Shown: positions 1 through 5,816, numbered from the stretch's first letter. The stretch is DNA of 13,237 nucleotides from Pseudomonadota bacterium (GCA_021795255.1 JAJYPQ010000070.1:1-13237); one strand, 5' to 3'. Program-made: numbers and translations. Notes: generated from the sequence alone by a model not told the origin.

Positions 1-243
1 GGCGTGCCTATTGGTACGCTGATGGCGGTGAATAACCTAAATAGTCCCTACCTGCAGGTGGGCGAGGTGCTGCGCATTCCTTTTTCTAACAATGCGCGTA
101 CCGTCATCCCGGGCGACACCTTAAGTAGTATCGCCCAACAGTATGGCGTGACCGTCGGCGCGCTGATGGCGGTGAATAACCTGACGAGCCCCTTCTTACA
201 GGTGGGCGAGGTGCTGCGCATCCCTGTTGCTAACAATGCGTGA
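1..243 (+). CDS. LysM-repeat protein, C-terminal end (partial, 5' end outside the window)
   Basis: The reading frame is open from the left edge to TGA at 241-243, so the gene starts outside the window; the GTG at position 4 is not a convincing start because it lies inside a repeat. Two repeat units of 48 residues are visible. The complete one runs from PGDTLSSIAQQYGVTV through ALMAVNNL to GEVLRIP, the classic LysM pattern (G-D-T-L, a short helix, N-N-L, then L-x-IP). LysM domains bind N-acetylglucosamine-containing glycans such as peptidoglycan, so the protein probably sits in the periplasm or envelope, or is secreted. The two units are also near-identical in DNA: 19-38 matches 163-182, and 57-77 matches 201-221, which points to recent unit duplication or conversion. 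The protein ends right after the last unit, so any catalytic domain must lie upstream. It converges on the minus-strand gene ending at 425. Confidence 0.85.
   Translation, partial: GVPIGTLMAVNNLNSPYLQVGEVLRIPFSNNARTVIPGDTLSSIAQQYGVTVGALMAVNNLTSPFLQVGEVLRIPVANNA
19..221 (+). repeat. Direct repeat inside the LysM gene, 144-bp period
   Basis: Segments 19-38 and 163-182 match, as do 57-77 and 201-221, at a spacing of exactly 144 bp (48 codons). This is the DNA image of the tandem LysM units and could expand or contract by recombination or slippage. Confidence 0.85.
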
Positions 244-424
244 GTCTTGTCTTGCCGGACGAGCGCTTGTGGGCATGGGCCATCAGGGGATCATATTCAG
301 GAGAACCACCTGCGGCCCATAATTGTTTCCTAGCAACCCTCAGTGGTTTGCGGTCTCCCGTTCTCAGCTGCGCTGGATCAGTCGGATTATGATGTATCGC
401 GCACAGCATCGTCCGGGGTGTTGC

Positions 425-1060
425 TCAGTTCTGTATACGAGTAATAATCTCTTCAAGTTTGGTGCCTGAAAGTCTGCTTTGAAAGATATGCACACGACCT
501 CGTGGACCCTTATAGATGAGCAAAGGGGCCAGACGCATCCACGGGTTACCCTCTACCATTGCGAGTACCTGGAAGTCCTGATGCAAGATGCGCTGGCTTG
601 CCATGTTTACGGGTACCGGTGTGATCGCGCTACCACGGGCCGTTGTATAGTGTCTTTCGCCGTACTGCAAGGTGTGCAACGGGTTGGCTGATGTCATGAT
701 CGCTGCCGCTTTCCCGGCGCTGCTTTTCGTAAGGTAGCCGACTATGATTTGTCGGACCGTGACCTGATGGTGCGCAAGAAGCGGCGCCAGTTCTTCAAAA
801 AGGGCGTGGCTATAGTGCGAATTAGGATCGACGAAGTCATAGATGATTTTCGGCCCATGGCCATCGGCGACCCAGTACAGGTGACCTAAATGCTGATACA
901 AAAGTGTCTTACTCGTCTGCCAGTTGGCGGCCACCGCTTGTACGCAGAAAGGCCCACTCAGAAAGATGAGGGCCAGTGCGAGATAAAATCCGCACTGCTG
1001 GGTTAGTTTCCCCTCTCGATTCGGTCGTCGTACCGGCGCCTTCTGCATAGATCTCCACAT
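425..1060 (-). CDS. DsbC/DsbG-like thioredoxin-fold protein lacking the CxxC active site
   Basis: The protein is 211 residues from the first ATG. A Shine-Dalgarno-like GGAGA sits only before the second Met (ATG at 1046-1048), so the true start may be there. Residues 22-45 form a signal peptide (hydrophobic stretch, then AVAA), placing the mature protein in the periplasm. The mature part follows the DsbC/DsbG catalytic domain: IIYDFVDPN (72-80) before the active site, GYLTKSSAGKAAAIM (108-122), and a cis-proline-like Ala-Pro (178-179) before LLIY. Family members have C-P-Y-C after the DPN/DPF stretch; here residues 81-84 are S-H-Y-S, encoded at 809-820. The only cysteines (23 and 39) lie in the signal peptide. 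The mature protein therefore cannot do thiol-disulfide exchange; a chaperone or binding role is my inference. The frame is intact. The N-terminal dimerisation domain of DsbC/DsbG is largely missing. Confidence 0.75.
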   Translation of the reverse strand: MWRSMQKAPVRRPNREGKLTQQCGFYLALALIFLSGPFCVQAVAANWQTSKTLLYQHLGHLYWVADGHGPKIIYDFVDPNSHYSHALFEELAPLLAHHQVTVRQIIVGYLTKSSAGKAAAIMTSANPLHTLQYGERHYTTARGSAITPVPVNMASQRILHQDFQVLAMVEGNPWMRLAPLLIYKGPRGRVHIFQSRLSGTKLEEIITRIQN

Positions 1061-1133
1061 TAGTGACGCGAATTATGTTTCTGAGTGAGTTAGTCTAGCA
1101 AACTCCTACCGTCGCTGCGCGCCGGAAAAGCGC

Positions 1134-1205
1134 ACGGCTCGTCCGCAGGACGGCCGTGAGTAACTCCCATTTGTGGGAGCGGCATCTCGCGGCTTTGCTG
1201 AGAGA
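1134..1205. other. Cluster of consecutive hairpins, REP-like
   Basis: Two hairpins are clear. The first pairs ACGGC-t-CGTCC (1134-1144) with GGACG-GCCGT (1148-1157), ten base pairs with one bulged base and a GCA loop. The second pairs CTCCCA (1164-1169) with TGGGAG (1174-1179) around a TTTG loop. A weaker ATCTC/GAGAT pairing follows up to about 1205. The second hairpin plus the following GCGGC resembles the core of short palindromic repeats seen in pseudomonads, but only one copy is in this window. It could equally be a structured RNA segment. Confidence 0.4.
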
Positions 1206-1550
1206 TCGTGCACCAAGATCGAAGGCGCGAGGGCAACTTATATGGACGCCCTGGTTTTGCCAAGCCCCCTCGTGGCCCTGACGGACAGGATCGGATTGTA
1301 GTCTTATATCCGGCCTTCAGTGAGGCTGGTTCTGGTCTTCGGCCCTGATGGTTTCTGCTGACGGACACCTCATCTTGGAATCGAGCCTGGCGCTCCGAGT
1401 CGCCCTTCAGGTTTGGTTCGTCCCGGTCATACCTGTGTCGCTATCACCTCGAGCGAACCTCAGCAATCGTTGGACAATGTGTGCCGACCGCGAGCCCCAA
1501 GGCCTTGCGCCTTGTACCCCAATTGTACTCTGTTCTTTTTGTTTTAGATT

Positions 1551-1568
1551 TTGATCTTGACCTTGATC
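1551..1568 (+). repeat. Tandem hexamer TTGAtC x3
   Basis: TTGATC, TTGACC and TTGATC follow one another without a gap. Read on the minus strand they give alternating basic and serine codons in a short, probably spurious frame. A GC hairpin follows 12 bases later. Confidence 0.6.
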
Positions 1569-1570
1569 TT

Positions 1571-1610
1571 CGGGGGTTTAGGGGCTGCGCCCCCGTCATA
1601 TTGCTTTTTT
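1571..1610 (+). terminator. GC-rich hairpin followed by a T-run, possible terminator
   Basis: GGGGC (1581-1585) pairs with GCCCC (1589-1593) around TGC, and an alternative stem CGGGGG (1571-1576) with CCCCCG (1590-1595) competes with it. A run of six T ends at 1610, about 11 bases past the stem, which is long for an intrinsic terminator. No upstream gene is recognised. Confidence 0.3.
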
Positions 1611-1919
1611 CCTTAGCCTTTGGTGCACGTGTGCGCGGCAAAGTTTCCTGCTAACACCTTCCCTACCCATCCTCCAATGTTTTGTTTGTGTAGGGCCTCG
1701 GGGTCATGCCAGGCACCCAAGACCATGTCGTCCAGTCCTAGTCCCGTTTCCCCGTCCGCGCCCGTCGCCTCCATGTCCTCAAGGGACGGCGTGCTGCTGC
1801 CAGTCGTCCGGCCGCCGTTTCCTTTTCTGCCGATTTTCCAGGCCCGCAAGAATGGGATCTGTAAGCTTCCAACCTTCAAACCTCTGAGTCGTGGTTCGAT
1901 TTCATTGAACTTGTTTTTG

Positions 1920-1935
1920 GGCTCTGTTGAATTTC
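1920..1935 (+). repeat. ISL3 inverted repeat, left arm
   Basis: This arm matches the complement of 3236-3251 at 13 of 16 positions. It overlaps the transposase stop codon at 1934-1936 by two bases. Confidence 0.6.
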
Positions 1936-3180
1936 ATGTGGGTTGACCCGCCATATGCGGGTTGATCTTTGAGAAGTCGAGCTTGCCCGCGATCAGGAAG
2001 ATCACGGTGCGGACAGTCGAGAATCGGCCCTAGCCGCGAGCCTTGCGTTTGGCGGCCTGAAAGAGGCCATTCAGGGCCGTGAGGCCGCCATTGGTGGCGC
2101 GTGTCTTAAGCCCAAGCACAGGTGCCTTCGAGATGGGATCGCACGAGGGGGGCCACGGCCTTCATGGGCTGGACCTGGGAGCGGCTGACGTTGGTACACC
2201 ATGGCTTCAACATCAGGCGCACGACATTCACCTGTTTGCGGTTTGGGATCTCGCGGAGCTGCTCGCGGTACACCCAGGCCCGGGCGATGCGTTTGGTGGT
2301 CACCTCCCTCATCAACGCCTCCAGATCATCGCGTGCTGTGGCGCTGAGCGCGCGGGAGTCCTTCAAGAGCGGGAAACAGCGGGCCCTTCAGGGCGGGGTC
2401 GGTTTTCTGCTCGGCCCGTCCCGTGAGGTCGAGGGCCTGCGAGGCATGGGCCACGACAGGGAATTTGTCGAAGGTGACCTGGGCGTTGGGGAACGAGCGC
2501 GCCACTCCCTTGATGAAGGACGACGACATGTCGATCGAGATCGACGTCACCGCCTCGGGATCGCCCCCATGGCCCCGGATCTCCCGGGCCAAGCGATCGA
2601 CGGCCTTGGCATCGCGCTCCTCGGTGACGGCGATGACGGCCCGCCGAGAGGCGTCGGCCGCGATTGTCACATAATCAGGCCCTCGGGCCGTGGAGGTTTC
2701 GTCGATGGCGAGCTCTTGGACCTCCGAGAGGTCCTGCTGCGCGACCGCCAGATTGACAGTGCGCTCGCACAGGCTCATGACCCGATGCAGACTCACCCCC
2801 GTCAAACGCGCCACGACGCAAAAGGGCATCTCTCGGCAAAAGGCCAGGATCAACGCCCCGAAGAGCAGCGTGAAGCCAGCGAGTTTCCCGACAAAGGCTG
2901 GCTCCACTTGGCGGACACTCCCATCAGACCCCTTGACGCGGGGAACACGTACCTCAAGAAAGCACTTGTGCTGGAAGAAGTTCAAATACCGGTAGCGCTT
3001 AACAGTCGTGTCATGAACGGGATGATCTCCTGGAACGCCCGGCACCGCAAACCGTGTGCCGGGTTTGAAGTCCACAGCGATCGTCAACGTGCGGGCCTTG
3101 GCATCGAAGGCCACATCCCGCACAAACCAAGGTGCTTCAATCCCCAAGGCCGCCTCGAAAAGCTTCGCATCCGCCATCAC
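1934..3180 (-). pseudogene. ISL3-family transposase, frameshifted and amber-interrupted
   Basis: The original frame runs from GTG at 3180 (GTG-ATG start) to TGA at 1934-1936. Family landmarks in order are LNFFQH near the N-terminus, FTLLFGALI, the catalytic-Asp regions AIDETS and SISIDMSSSFIKG, TFDKFPVVAHASQAL, TTKRIARAWVYREQLREI and, near the end, LNGLFQAAKRKARG and TVIFLIAGKLDF. One frameshift lies at about 2365-2385, after the DPALKG stretch. A second, one-base shift is at about 2105-2110, just after CAWA. An in-frame TAG stands at 2030-2032. In the third catalytic region the family has N-G-(F/L)-x-E-A-L-N; here it reads N-G-G-L-T-A-L-N, so the catalytic Glu is a Thr. The N-terminal zinc-ribbon cysteines are also absent, but I recall subfamilies that lack them. 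Transposase activity is excluded. Confidence 0.85.
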
Positions 3181-3235
3181 CGCCAGTCCTCATCGGGTTG
3201 TCTGGCGGTATCCACTCCATGATCGGTACCCGCTC

Positions 3236-3251
3236 GGAATTCAACGGAGGC
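3236..3251 (-). repeat. ISL3 inverted repeat, right arm
   Basis: This arm lies 56 bases upstream of the transposase start and matches the left arm at 1920-1935 in inverted orientation. Outside it is a C-rich and G-rich tract up to about 3285 that may be the outer part of the terminal repeat. Confidence 0.6.
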
Positions 3252-3397
3252 ATAAAACCCCCCAATGCGGGACACCGAATCGCAACAACCCTACATTTAG
3301 GCATGTAAATCCAACCGCCTTTTGTCTCGATTGGCATCGGTGTCTTTGCGCGCGATTTTTCTTGATCATTTCAGGCGTGCGGGGAGGAGGCGTTCCC

Positions 3398-3445
3398 ATG
3401 CTCCAGTTTAGCCACGAATTTTCCAGCGGGCCTATACTACGTTAG
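3398..3445 (+). CDS. Possible 15-residue peptide frame with a strong ribosome binding site
   Basis: GGGGAGGAGG at 3381-3390 stands seven bases before ATG 3398, an excellent Shine-Dalgarno. The frame encodes MLQFSHEFSSGPILR and stops at TAG 3443-3445. Its second half is the GAATTT-N8-GCCTATA motif in translation. It might be a leader peptide, the start of a longer gene destroyed by insertion of the motif, or chance. Confidence 0.25.
   Translation: MLQFSHEFSSGPILR
3416..3436 (+). repeat. GAATTT-N8-GCCTATA motif, copy A
   Basis: This is an exact match to both halves with an 8-base gap. It is followed at 3441-3459 by a GTTAGCGGTTTCAGGCGGC segment that recurs upstream of the membrane gene at 5510. 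Confidence 0.6.
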
Positions 3446-3613
3446 CGGTTTCAGGCGGCGAGTTTATAGGCGCATGATGAGCGGCAGGTAAAGCCTGGAC
3501 CAGCCCGGATTCCACCAGCACTGGAGTCCTAAGCGTATGATAAGTACGCGCGCCCCAGGGTCTGCCATTATTATCGCCGATTGACGGCGTGTTTGCTTGA
3601 CCCAACTTTTCGC

Positions 3614-3638
3614 GTCAACCTCGGAAACCCGGGCGAGC
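3614..3638 (+). repeat. GC-rich repeat, partial copy 0
   Basis: It starts GTCAACCTCGG and ends CCCGGGCGAGC, matching the first half of the copies at 3852 and 4477. It diverges before the hairpin half, so this copy lacks the CTGCC stem. Confidence 0.5.
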
Positions 3639-3851
3639 AGGAGTTTCGGTTAACCTATTTCAACGTGAAGTGATAGAGTCCGGAACGCCCAGTGATGGCA
3701 TACGAATTAGAGTGCTTGAGTGCGCCAATGCTGGGCGCCTGCCGGCACACGCAAAGCTGCTGGATACTCATGGCCGTTGCCACATTGAGAGGTGCTGGGG
3801 CTGTAAGCAACAAGTTGACAAAACTCTCTTTGAGGAGATATTCTGCCCGTT

Positions 3852-3896
3852 GTCATCCTCGGGGAACCGGGCGAGCGAACCTGCCTTCGGGCAGTA
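3852..3896 (+). repeat. GC-rich hairpin repeat, copy 1
   Basis: A GTCATCCTCGG head is followed by GAACC-GGGCGAGCGAACCTGCC, then a TTCG tetraloop and GGCAGTA. CTGCC (3881-3885) pairs with GGCAG (3890-3894). Compared with the copy at 4477, the loop changed while the stem held, which suggests structure matters. Confidence 0.6.
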
Positions 3897-3941
3897 GGCC
3901 CAGCCGCTAAGTGATGACAAGCGTGGCTGAGCCTTGGACCC

Positions 3942-3978
3942 CCAGAGCGCTAGACCTTTATCAGGCTTGGCGCTCTGG
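3942..3978 (+). terminator. Hairpin downstream of the toxin gene, possible terminator
   Basis: CCAGAGCGC (3942-3950) pairs perfectly with GCGCTCTGG (3970-3978) across a 19-base loop. On the plus strand TTTAT follows, which suits termination of plus-strand transcripts. On the minus strand the hairpin is 2 bases past the toxin stop codon but is followed by G and C, so for the toxin it would act as a 3' stem rather than a classic terminator. Confidence 0.45.
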
Positions 3979-3979
3979 T

Positions 3980-4354
3980 TTATATCCCGAAGAAAAGCTT
4001 CAGACAGGCCTTTATAGCCTCAAAATCCCCGTCGTTTAGTTGCAGAATTTCGTATCTCCCTCGCCCCAGCTTTATGCGGTCCAGCCGCGCTAGGCTCACG
4101 GTCGTGACCATGTCGCACTTTGCCCACGTTGGCTCTGCTCGGCCAGGAATTGGGTTGCCGCTAAACTCATGGTGGTACGGCATCAAAGTGCCGGGCGGTG
4201 TAGTGCTCAAGGGAACCACCGTGCAGAGATTTTGCCGACCCCAAGTGGGCGCTACCACAACGACGGGACGGCACTTCGCCATCTCTGGCGCTTTGAATCC
4301 GTTAAAATCGCATACGACCAAGCTACCGGGCGTCGGTGGGCGGTGGATGGGCAC
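3980..4354 (-). CDS. PemK/MazF-family endoribonuclease toxin, orphan
   Basis: The protein is 124 residues long, typical for MazF/PemK toxins, which cleave single-stranded RNA. The landmarks are Gly10-Ser-Leu-Val-Val-Cys-Asp at the first beta strand, K-C-R29-P-V-V-V-V (the Arg of the R-P-V motif is catalytic in this fold), TVVPLST (45-51) with the conserved Ser/Thr, and later WAKCDMVTTVSLARLD. It starts at GTG 4352-4354; AGAAGAGAAG lies just upstream, a weak ribosome binding site. A near-consensus sigma70 promoter sits 43 to 71 bases upstream. I see no antitoxin frame beside it on either strand: upstream DNA holds only the promoter and repeats, and downstream is a hairpin. MazF toxins normally follow their antitoxin gene. 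Either this sub-group uses no adjacent protein antitoxin, or control is by RNA, or the antitoxin was lost. The family assignment is firm; the toxic activity is inferred. Confidence 0.8.
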   Translation of the reverse strand: MPIHRPPTPGSLVVCDFNGFKAPEMAKCRPVVVVAPTWGRQNLCTVVPLSTTPPGTLMPYHHEFSGNPIPGRAEPTWAKCDMVTTVSLARLDRIKLGRGRYEILQLNDGDFEAIKACLKLFFGI

Positions 4355-4396
4355 GACCGCTTCTCTTCTGTTTCTTTTTTATTTTCGACCGCCAGC

Positions 4397-4425
4397 ACTA
4401 TACAGGCCCAATTTCGCTTATGCAA
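4397..4425 (-). promoter_or_regulatory. Sigma70 promoter of the PemK/MazF gene
   Basis: Read on the minus strand, the -35 is TTGCAT (4420-4425) and the -10 is TATAGT (4397-4402), with a 17-base spacer. The start point would fall near 4390, giving a 5' leader of about 36 bases. This is the best promoter match in the window. Confidence 0.7.
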
Positions 4426-4450
4426 AATCCGAAGCTGCACTAATTCGCGC

Positions 4451-4471
4451 GAATTTTTTGATGGGCCTATG
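4451..4471 (+). repeat. GAATTT-N8-GCCTATA motif, copy B
   Basis: GAATTT is exact and the second half is GCCTATG (one mismatch) at the same 8-base spacing. It overlaps a 14-bp palindrome, AATTCGCGCGAATT, and lies upstream of the toxin promoter. Confidence 0.55.
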
Positions 4472-4476
4472 GAGAG

Positions 4477-4522
4477 GTGACCCCCGGGAACCCGGGCGAG
4501 CGAACCTGCCCTCACGGCAGTA
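4477..4522 (+). repeat. GC-rich hairpin repeat, copy 2
   Basis: GTGACCCCCGGGAACCCGGG is followed by CGAGCGAACCTGCC, a CTCAC loop and GGCAGTA. CTGCC (4506-4510) pairs with GGCAG (4516-4520). It abuts the 16-bp terminator stem, so repeat and terminator together look like the end of one transcript. Confidence 0.6.
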
Positions 4523-4563
4523 AATGCCAGTCCCACGTTGCGTGGGACTGGCATTTTGTTTTA
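4522..4563 (+). terminator. Strong intrinsic terminator, 16-bp perfect stem
   Basis: Bases 4522-4537 pair without mismatch to 4541-4556 around a TTG loop, and TGTTTTA follows on the plus strand. On the minus strand only a short T-run follows, so it favours plus-strand termination although no plus-strand gene is seen upstream. It also separates the toxin promoter from the membrane gene ending at 4623, and may be bidirectional. Confidence 0.75.
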
Positions 4564-4572
4564 GCAAACGCA

Positions 4573-4589
4573 GCCGCCCGCGCGGCGGC
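4573..4589. other. GC hairpin after the membrane gene
   Basis: GCCGCC (4573-4578) pairs with GGCGGC (4584-4589) around CGCGC. It lies 34 bases past the stop of the minus-strand membrane gene and is followed on that strand by TGCGTTTGC, so it may be a weak terminator for that gene. Confidence 0.35.
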
Positions 4590-4622
4590 CCACCAGCTAT
4601 TTGGCCACGCGCGCGTACTACC

Positions 4623-5510
4623 CTAGCCCTGCGGCCTCCACCCTCTTTTCTTCTCCACTCGCTCAAGGTCGCGGCAGAATATCTGCAATGGATAGTAGCG
4701 TTTACCGACCTGAATCGCGCCCCAATGCGACGTGCTCAAACAGGCGATAGTACCAAAGTAGACGGCCAATAACGCATCCAGCAGGGTCAACCACAGAACT
4801 GTCGGTCCGTGCGGCTCGATGTGTAGTTGCGCCCAAGCCGAAGGCGGCCAGACCCCGTGCGCAACGAACATCAAGGCCCACGCGAAGCCGAGTAACGCCC
4901 AGAGGACATAAACGAGGACATGCCCCCAATAGGGCGCCGCAAAAGGTGCCGAGAGCTGTGGTATTTCCCCGTAGGCAGTTTTTACTCTTTCCAGAAACTC
5001 TCCGGGGCCGCCGACGCTGGCTGTAGTCCTCTGCGCCAGGAGTTGACGGGTTTCCTGATAGGATTTCGTGCCTAAGTTACGCGCCAGTAGTCGGCGACGC
5101 CACACAAAACTTTCCGTCAAAACAAAAATGCCTACCGTTGCGACAGCCAGCAGACCTTGCGCTGGAGAAATTGGACTCGGGACAGGCAGAAGCAAGGCCA
5201 CGAACGCACTAACAGCAAGCGCTATTGTGCCACCCCCCACCCATTGACGCAGGCGGCCGTGGAATAGGGAATCGCCGCAGCCATACATCTGTCTGCAGTA
5301 GGATTGCGCGCATCTATTGATGATTTTTTGTTTCTCGGTGATGGTTACCGCATCCACCTCGCCGCCACGAGACTCGCAGACATCCGAGATATCGAAAAAT
5401 TGTGACTTGTTCACGCCGAGCATTGTCCTCAGCATTACCCAGAGAAGCAGTATAGCAAACTCGCGCGGAGCTACTAATAGACACAGCGCCAATAGAAACA
5501 CGTACCCCAC
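4623..5510 (-). CDS. Unrecognised integral membrane protein, about five TM segments
   Basis: The protein is 295 residues long and starts at GTG 5508-5510, chosen because AAGGAGAGGG lies just upstream. Hydrophobic segments fall at about 3-27, 93-111, 117-137, 196-220 and 237-258. The loop between the first two carries four cysteines (C45, C67, C72, C78), the last three in a C-x4-C-x5-C pattern, which could bind metal or form disulfides. A charged, soluble stretch (138-190) separates the third and fourth segments, and the C-terminus is basic. I recognise no family. The gene reads away from a repeat-rich upstream region (5511-5822), and its stop (TAG) is followed by the GC hairpin at 4573. Inner-membrane location is inferred from hydropathy and from the absence of a cleavable signal. 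The clean frame, good ribosome binding site and coding-like composition make it a real gene. Confidence 0.7.
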   Translation of the reverse strand: MGYVFLLALCLLVAPREFAILLLWVMLRTMLGVNKSQFFDISDVCESRGGEVDAVTITEKQKIINRCAQSYCRQMYGCGDSLFHGRLRQWVGGGTIALAVSAFVALLLPVPSPISPAQGLLAVATVGIFVLTESFVWRRRLLARNLGTKSYQETRQLLAQRTTASVGGPGEFLERVKTAYGEIPQLSAPFAAPYWGHVLVYVLWALLGFAWALMFVAHGVWPPSAWAQLHIEPHGPTVLWLTLLDALLAVYFGTIACLSTSHWGAIQVGKRYYPLQIFCRDLERVEKKRGWRPQG

Positions 5511-5555
5511 GGCTCCCTCTCCTTATGAGATATGTTTCGCGCGCCACGTTGGCGT

Positions 5556-5687
5556 GCCGCCCGAAACCCGCTCATGATAGGAACCCTATAGGCCCGTCCG
5601 GAAATTCGTCGAGTCGCCCAAAGCGGACCGAGAGCGCGCATTCGCCGCTCATCGTGCCGCATTCGCGTGCCGTCTGAAACCGCTAAC
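5556..5687 (-). repeat. Companion segment GTTAGCGGTTTCAGrCGGC, two copies
   Basis: On the minus strand 5687-5669 reads GTTAGCGGTTTCAGACGGC, differing by one base from plus-strand 3441-3459. A divergent copy, ATGAGCGGGTTTCGGGCGGC, is at 5575-5556. Copies A and D of the GAATTT motif are each followed by one of these segments (4 and 11 bases later), so motif and companion together form a repeat of about 45 bases. Confidence 0.5.
5587..5607 (-). repeat. GAATTT-N8-GCCTATA motif, copy D
   Basis: This is an exact match to both halves on the minus strand with the 8-base gap. It lies 77 bases upstream of the membrane gene start at 5510. Confidence 0.6.
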
Positions 5688-5733
5688 CACGAGAATCTGG
5701 TCCTGCCGTTGGACCGTCAGCGAAAGTGCCCGT

Positions 5734-5754
5734 GAATTTCGGCGCGGGCTTACA
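5734..5754 (+). repeat. GAATTT-N8-GCCTATA motif, copy E (degenerate)
   Basis: GAATTT is exact; the second half is GCTTACA (5 of 7) at the same spacing. The gap CGGCGCGG resembles that of copy D. Confidence 0.4.
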
Positions 5755-5774
5755 CGCCTGGTGCGTGGAAGTTA

Positions 5775-5816
5775 CTCACTCTGAAATCCGCTCGCGAATT
5801 TCAGAGTGAGCCTATA
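5775..5816 (+). repeat. Motif copy C inside a 13-bp perfect hairpin
   Basis: CTCACTCTGAAAT (5775-5787) is fully complementary to ATTTCAGAGTGAG (5798-5810) around a 10-base loop. The exact motif copy C spans 5796-5816, six bases before the ATG of the secreted-protein frame, which therefore lacks a normal ribosome binding site. Confidence 0.6.

Larger units (their letters stand above)
1061..1919. other. Gene-poor stretch with several hairpins
   Basis: I find no recognisable gene in these ~860 bases. Short open frames exist on both strands (for example minus 1444-1641 and minus 1613-1879), but none has a good ribosome binding site with an ATG or resembles a family I know. The stretch holds a hairpin cluster at 1134-1205, a GC-rich hairpin and a hexamer repeat near 1551-1593, and it ends at the ISL3 remnant. 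It may be eroded island DNA. Confidence 0.6.
1920..3251 (-). mobile_element. Decayed ISL3-family insertion sequence
   Basis: A broken ISL3-type transposase is bracketed by imperfect inverted repeats. The left arm at 1920-1935 reads GGCTCTGTTGAATTTC; the right arm at 3236-3251 read on the minus strand is GCCTCCGTTGAATTCC, 13 of 16 identical including an unbroken GTTGAATT. The arms may extend outward in degenerate form (CATTG blocks lie further out at both ends), so the true ends could be near 1890 and 3285. I could not identify a target-site duplication. The element cannot move by itself. Confidence 0.7.
3252..3979. other. Gene-poor stretch right of the ISL3 remnant
   Basis: I see no recognised gene here. 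Contents are a 15-codon frame with a strong ribosome binding site (3398-3445), one copy of the GAATTT-N8-GCCTATA motif, a small hairpin CGCCG-ATTGA-CGGCG at 3575-3589, two copies of the GC-rich repeat (3614 and 3852), and a hairpin at 3942-3978. An open frame from GTG 3670 to TAG 3897 (75 codons, Cys-containing) has no ribosome binding site and runs into the repeat; I do not call it a gene. Confidence 0.55.

Noticed and set aside
1613..1879. Minus-strand 88-codon frame as a gene
   Set aside because: It would need a TTG start with no ribosome binding site and shows no family motif; the overlapping plus-strand frame is equally long.
2122..3222. Plus-strand 366-codon frame
   Set aside because: It is the antisense shadow of the ISL3 transposase, whose minus-strand translation carries clear family motifs.
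3416..3459. Integron attC site suspected because GCCTATA is followed by GTTAGCGG
   Set aside because: The boxes do not fit RYYYAAC/GTTRRRY, no integrase is present, and genes point in both directions.
3670..3897. 75-codon Cys-containing frame
   Set aside because: It has a GTG start without a ribosome binding site and its end runs through the GC-rich repeat; no family resemblance.
4074..4523. 149-codon plus-strand frame as an antitoxin
   Set aside because: It is antisense to the toxin coding region over most of its length and contains the repeat; it has no antitoxin-like features.
4502..4525. CTGCC-loop-GGCAGT stem resembling a type I-F CRISPR repeat
   Set aside because: Only the short stem and the adjacent ACTGCC are similar. 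There is no repeat-spacer array, no CTAAGAAA-type 3' end and no cas gene; conserved bases between the two copies lie outside the CRISPR-like part.
5587..5607. dif-like XerC/XerD site (pdif module carrying a toxin)
   Set aside because: The two halves are not arms of an AT-rich imperfect palindrome, and the gap is 8 rather than 6 bases.
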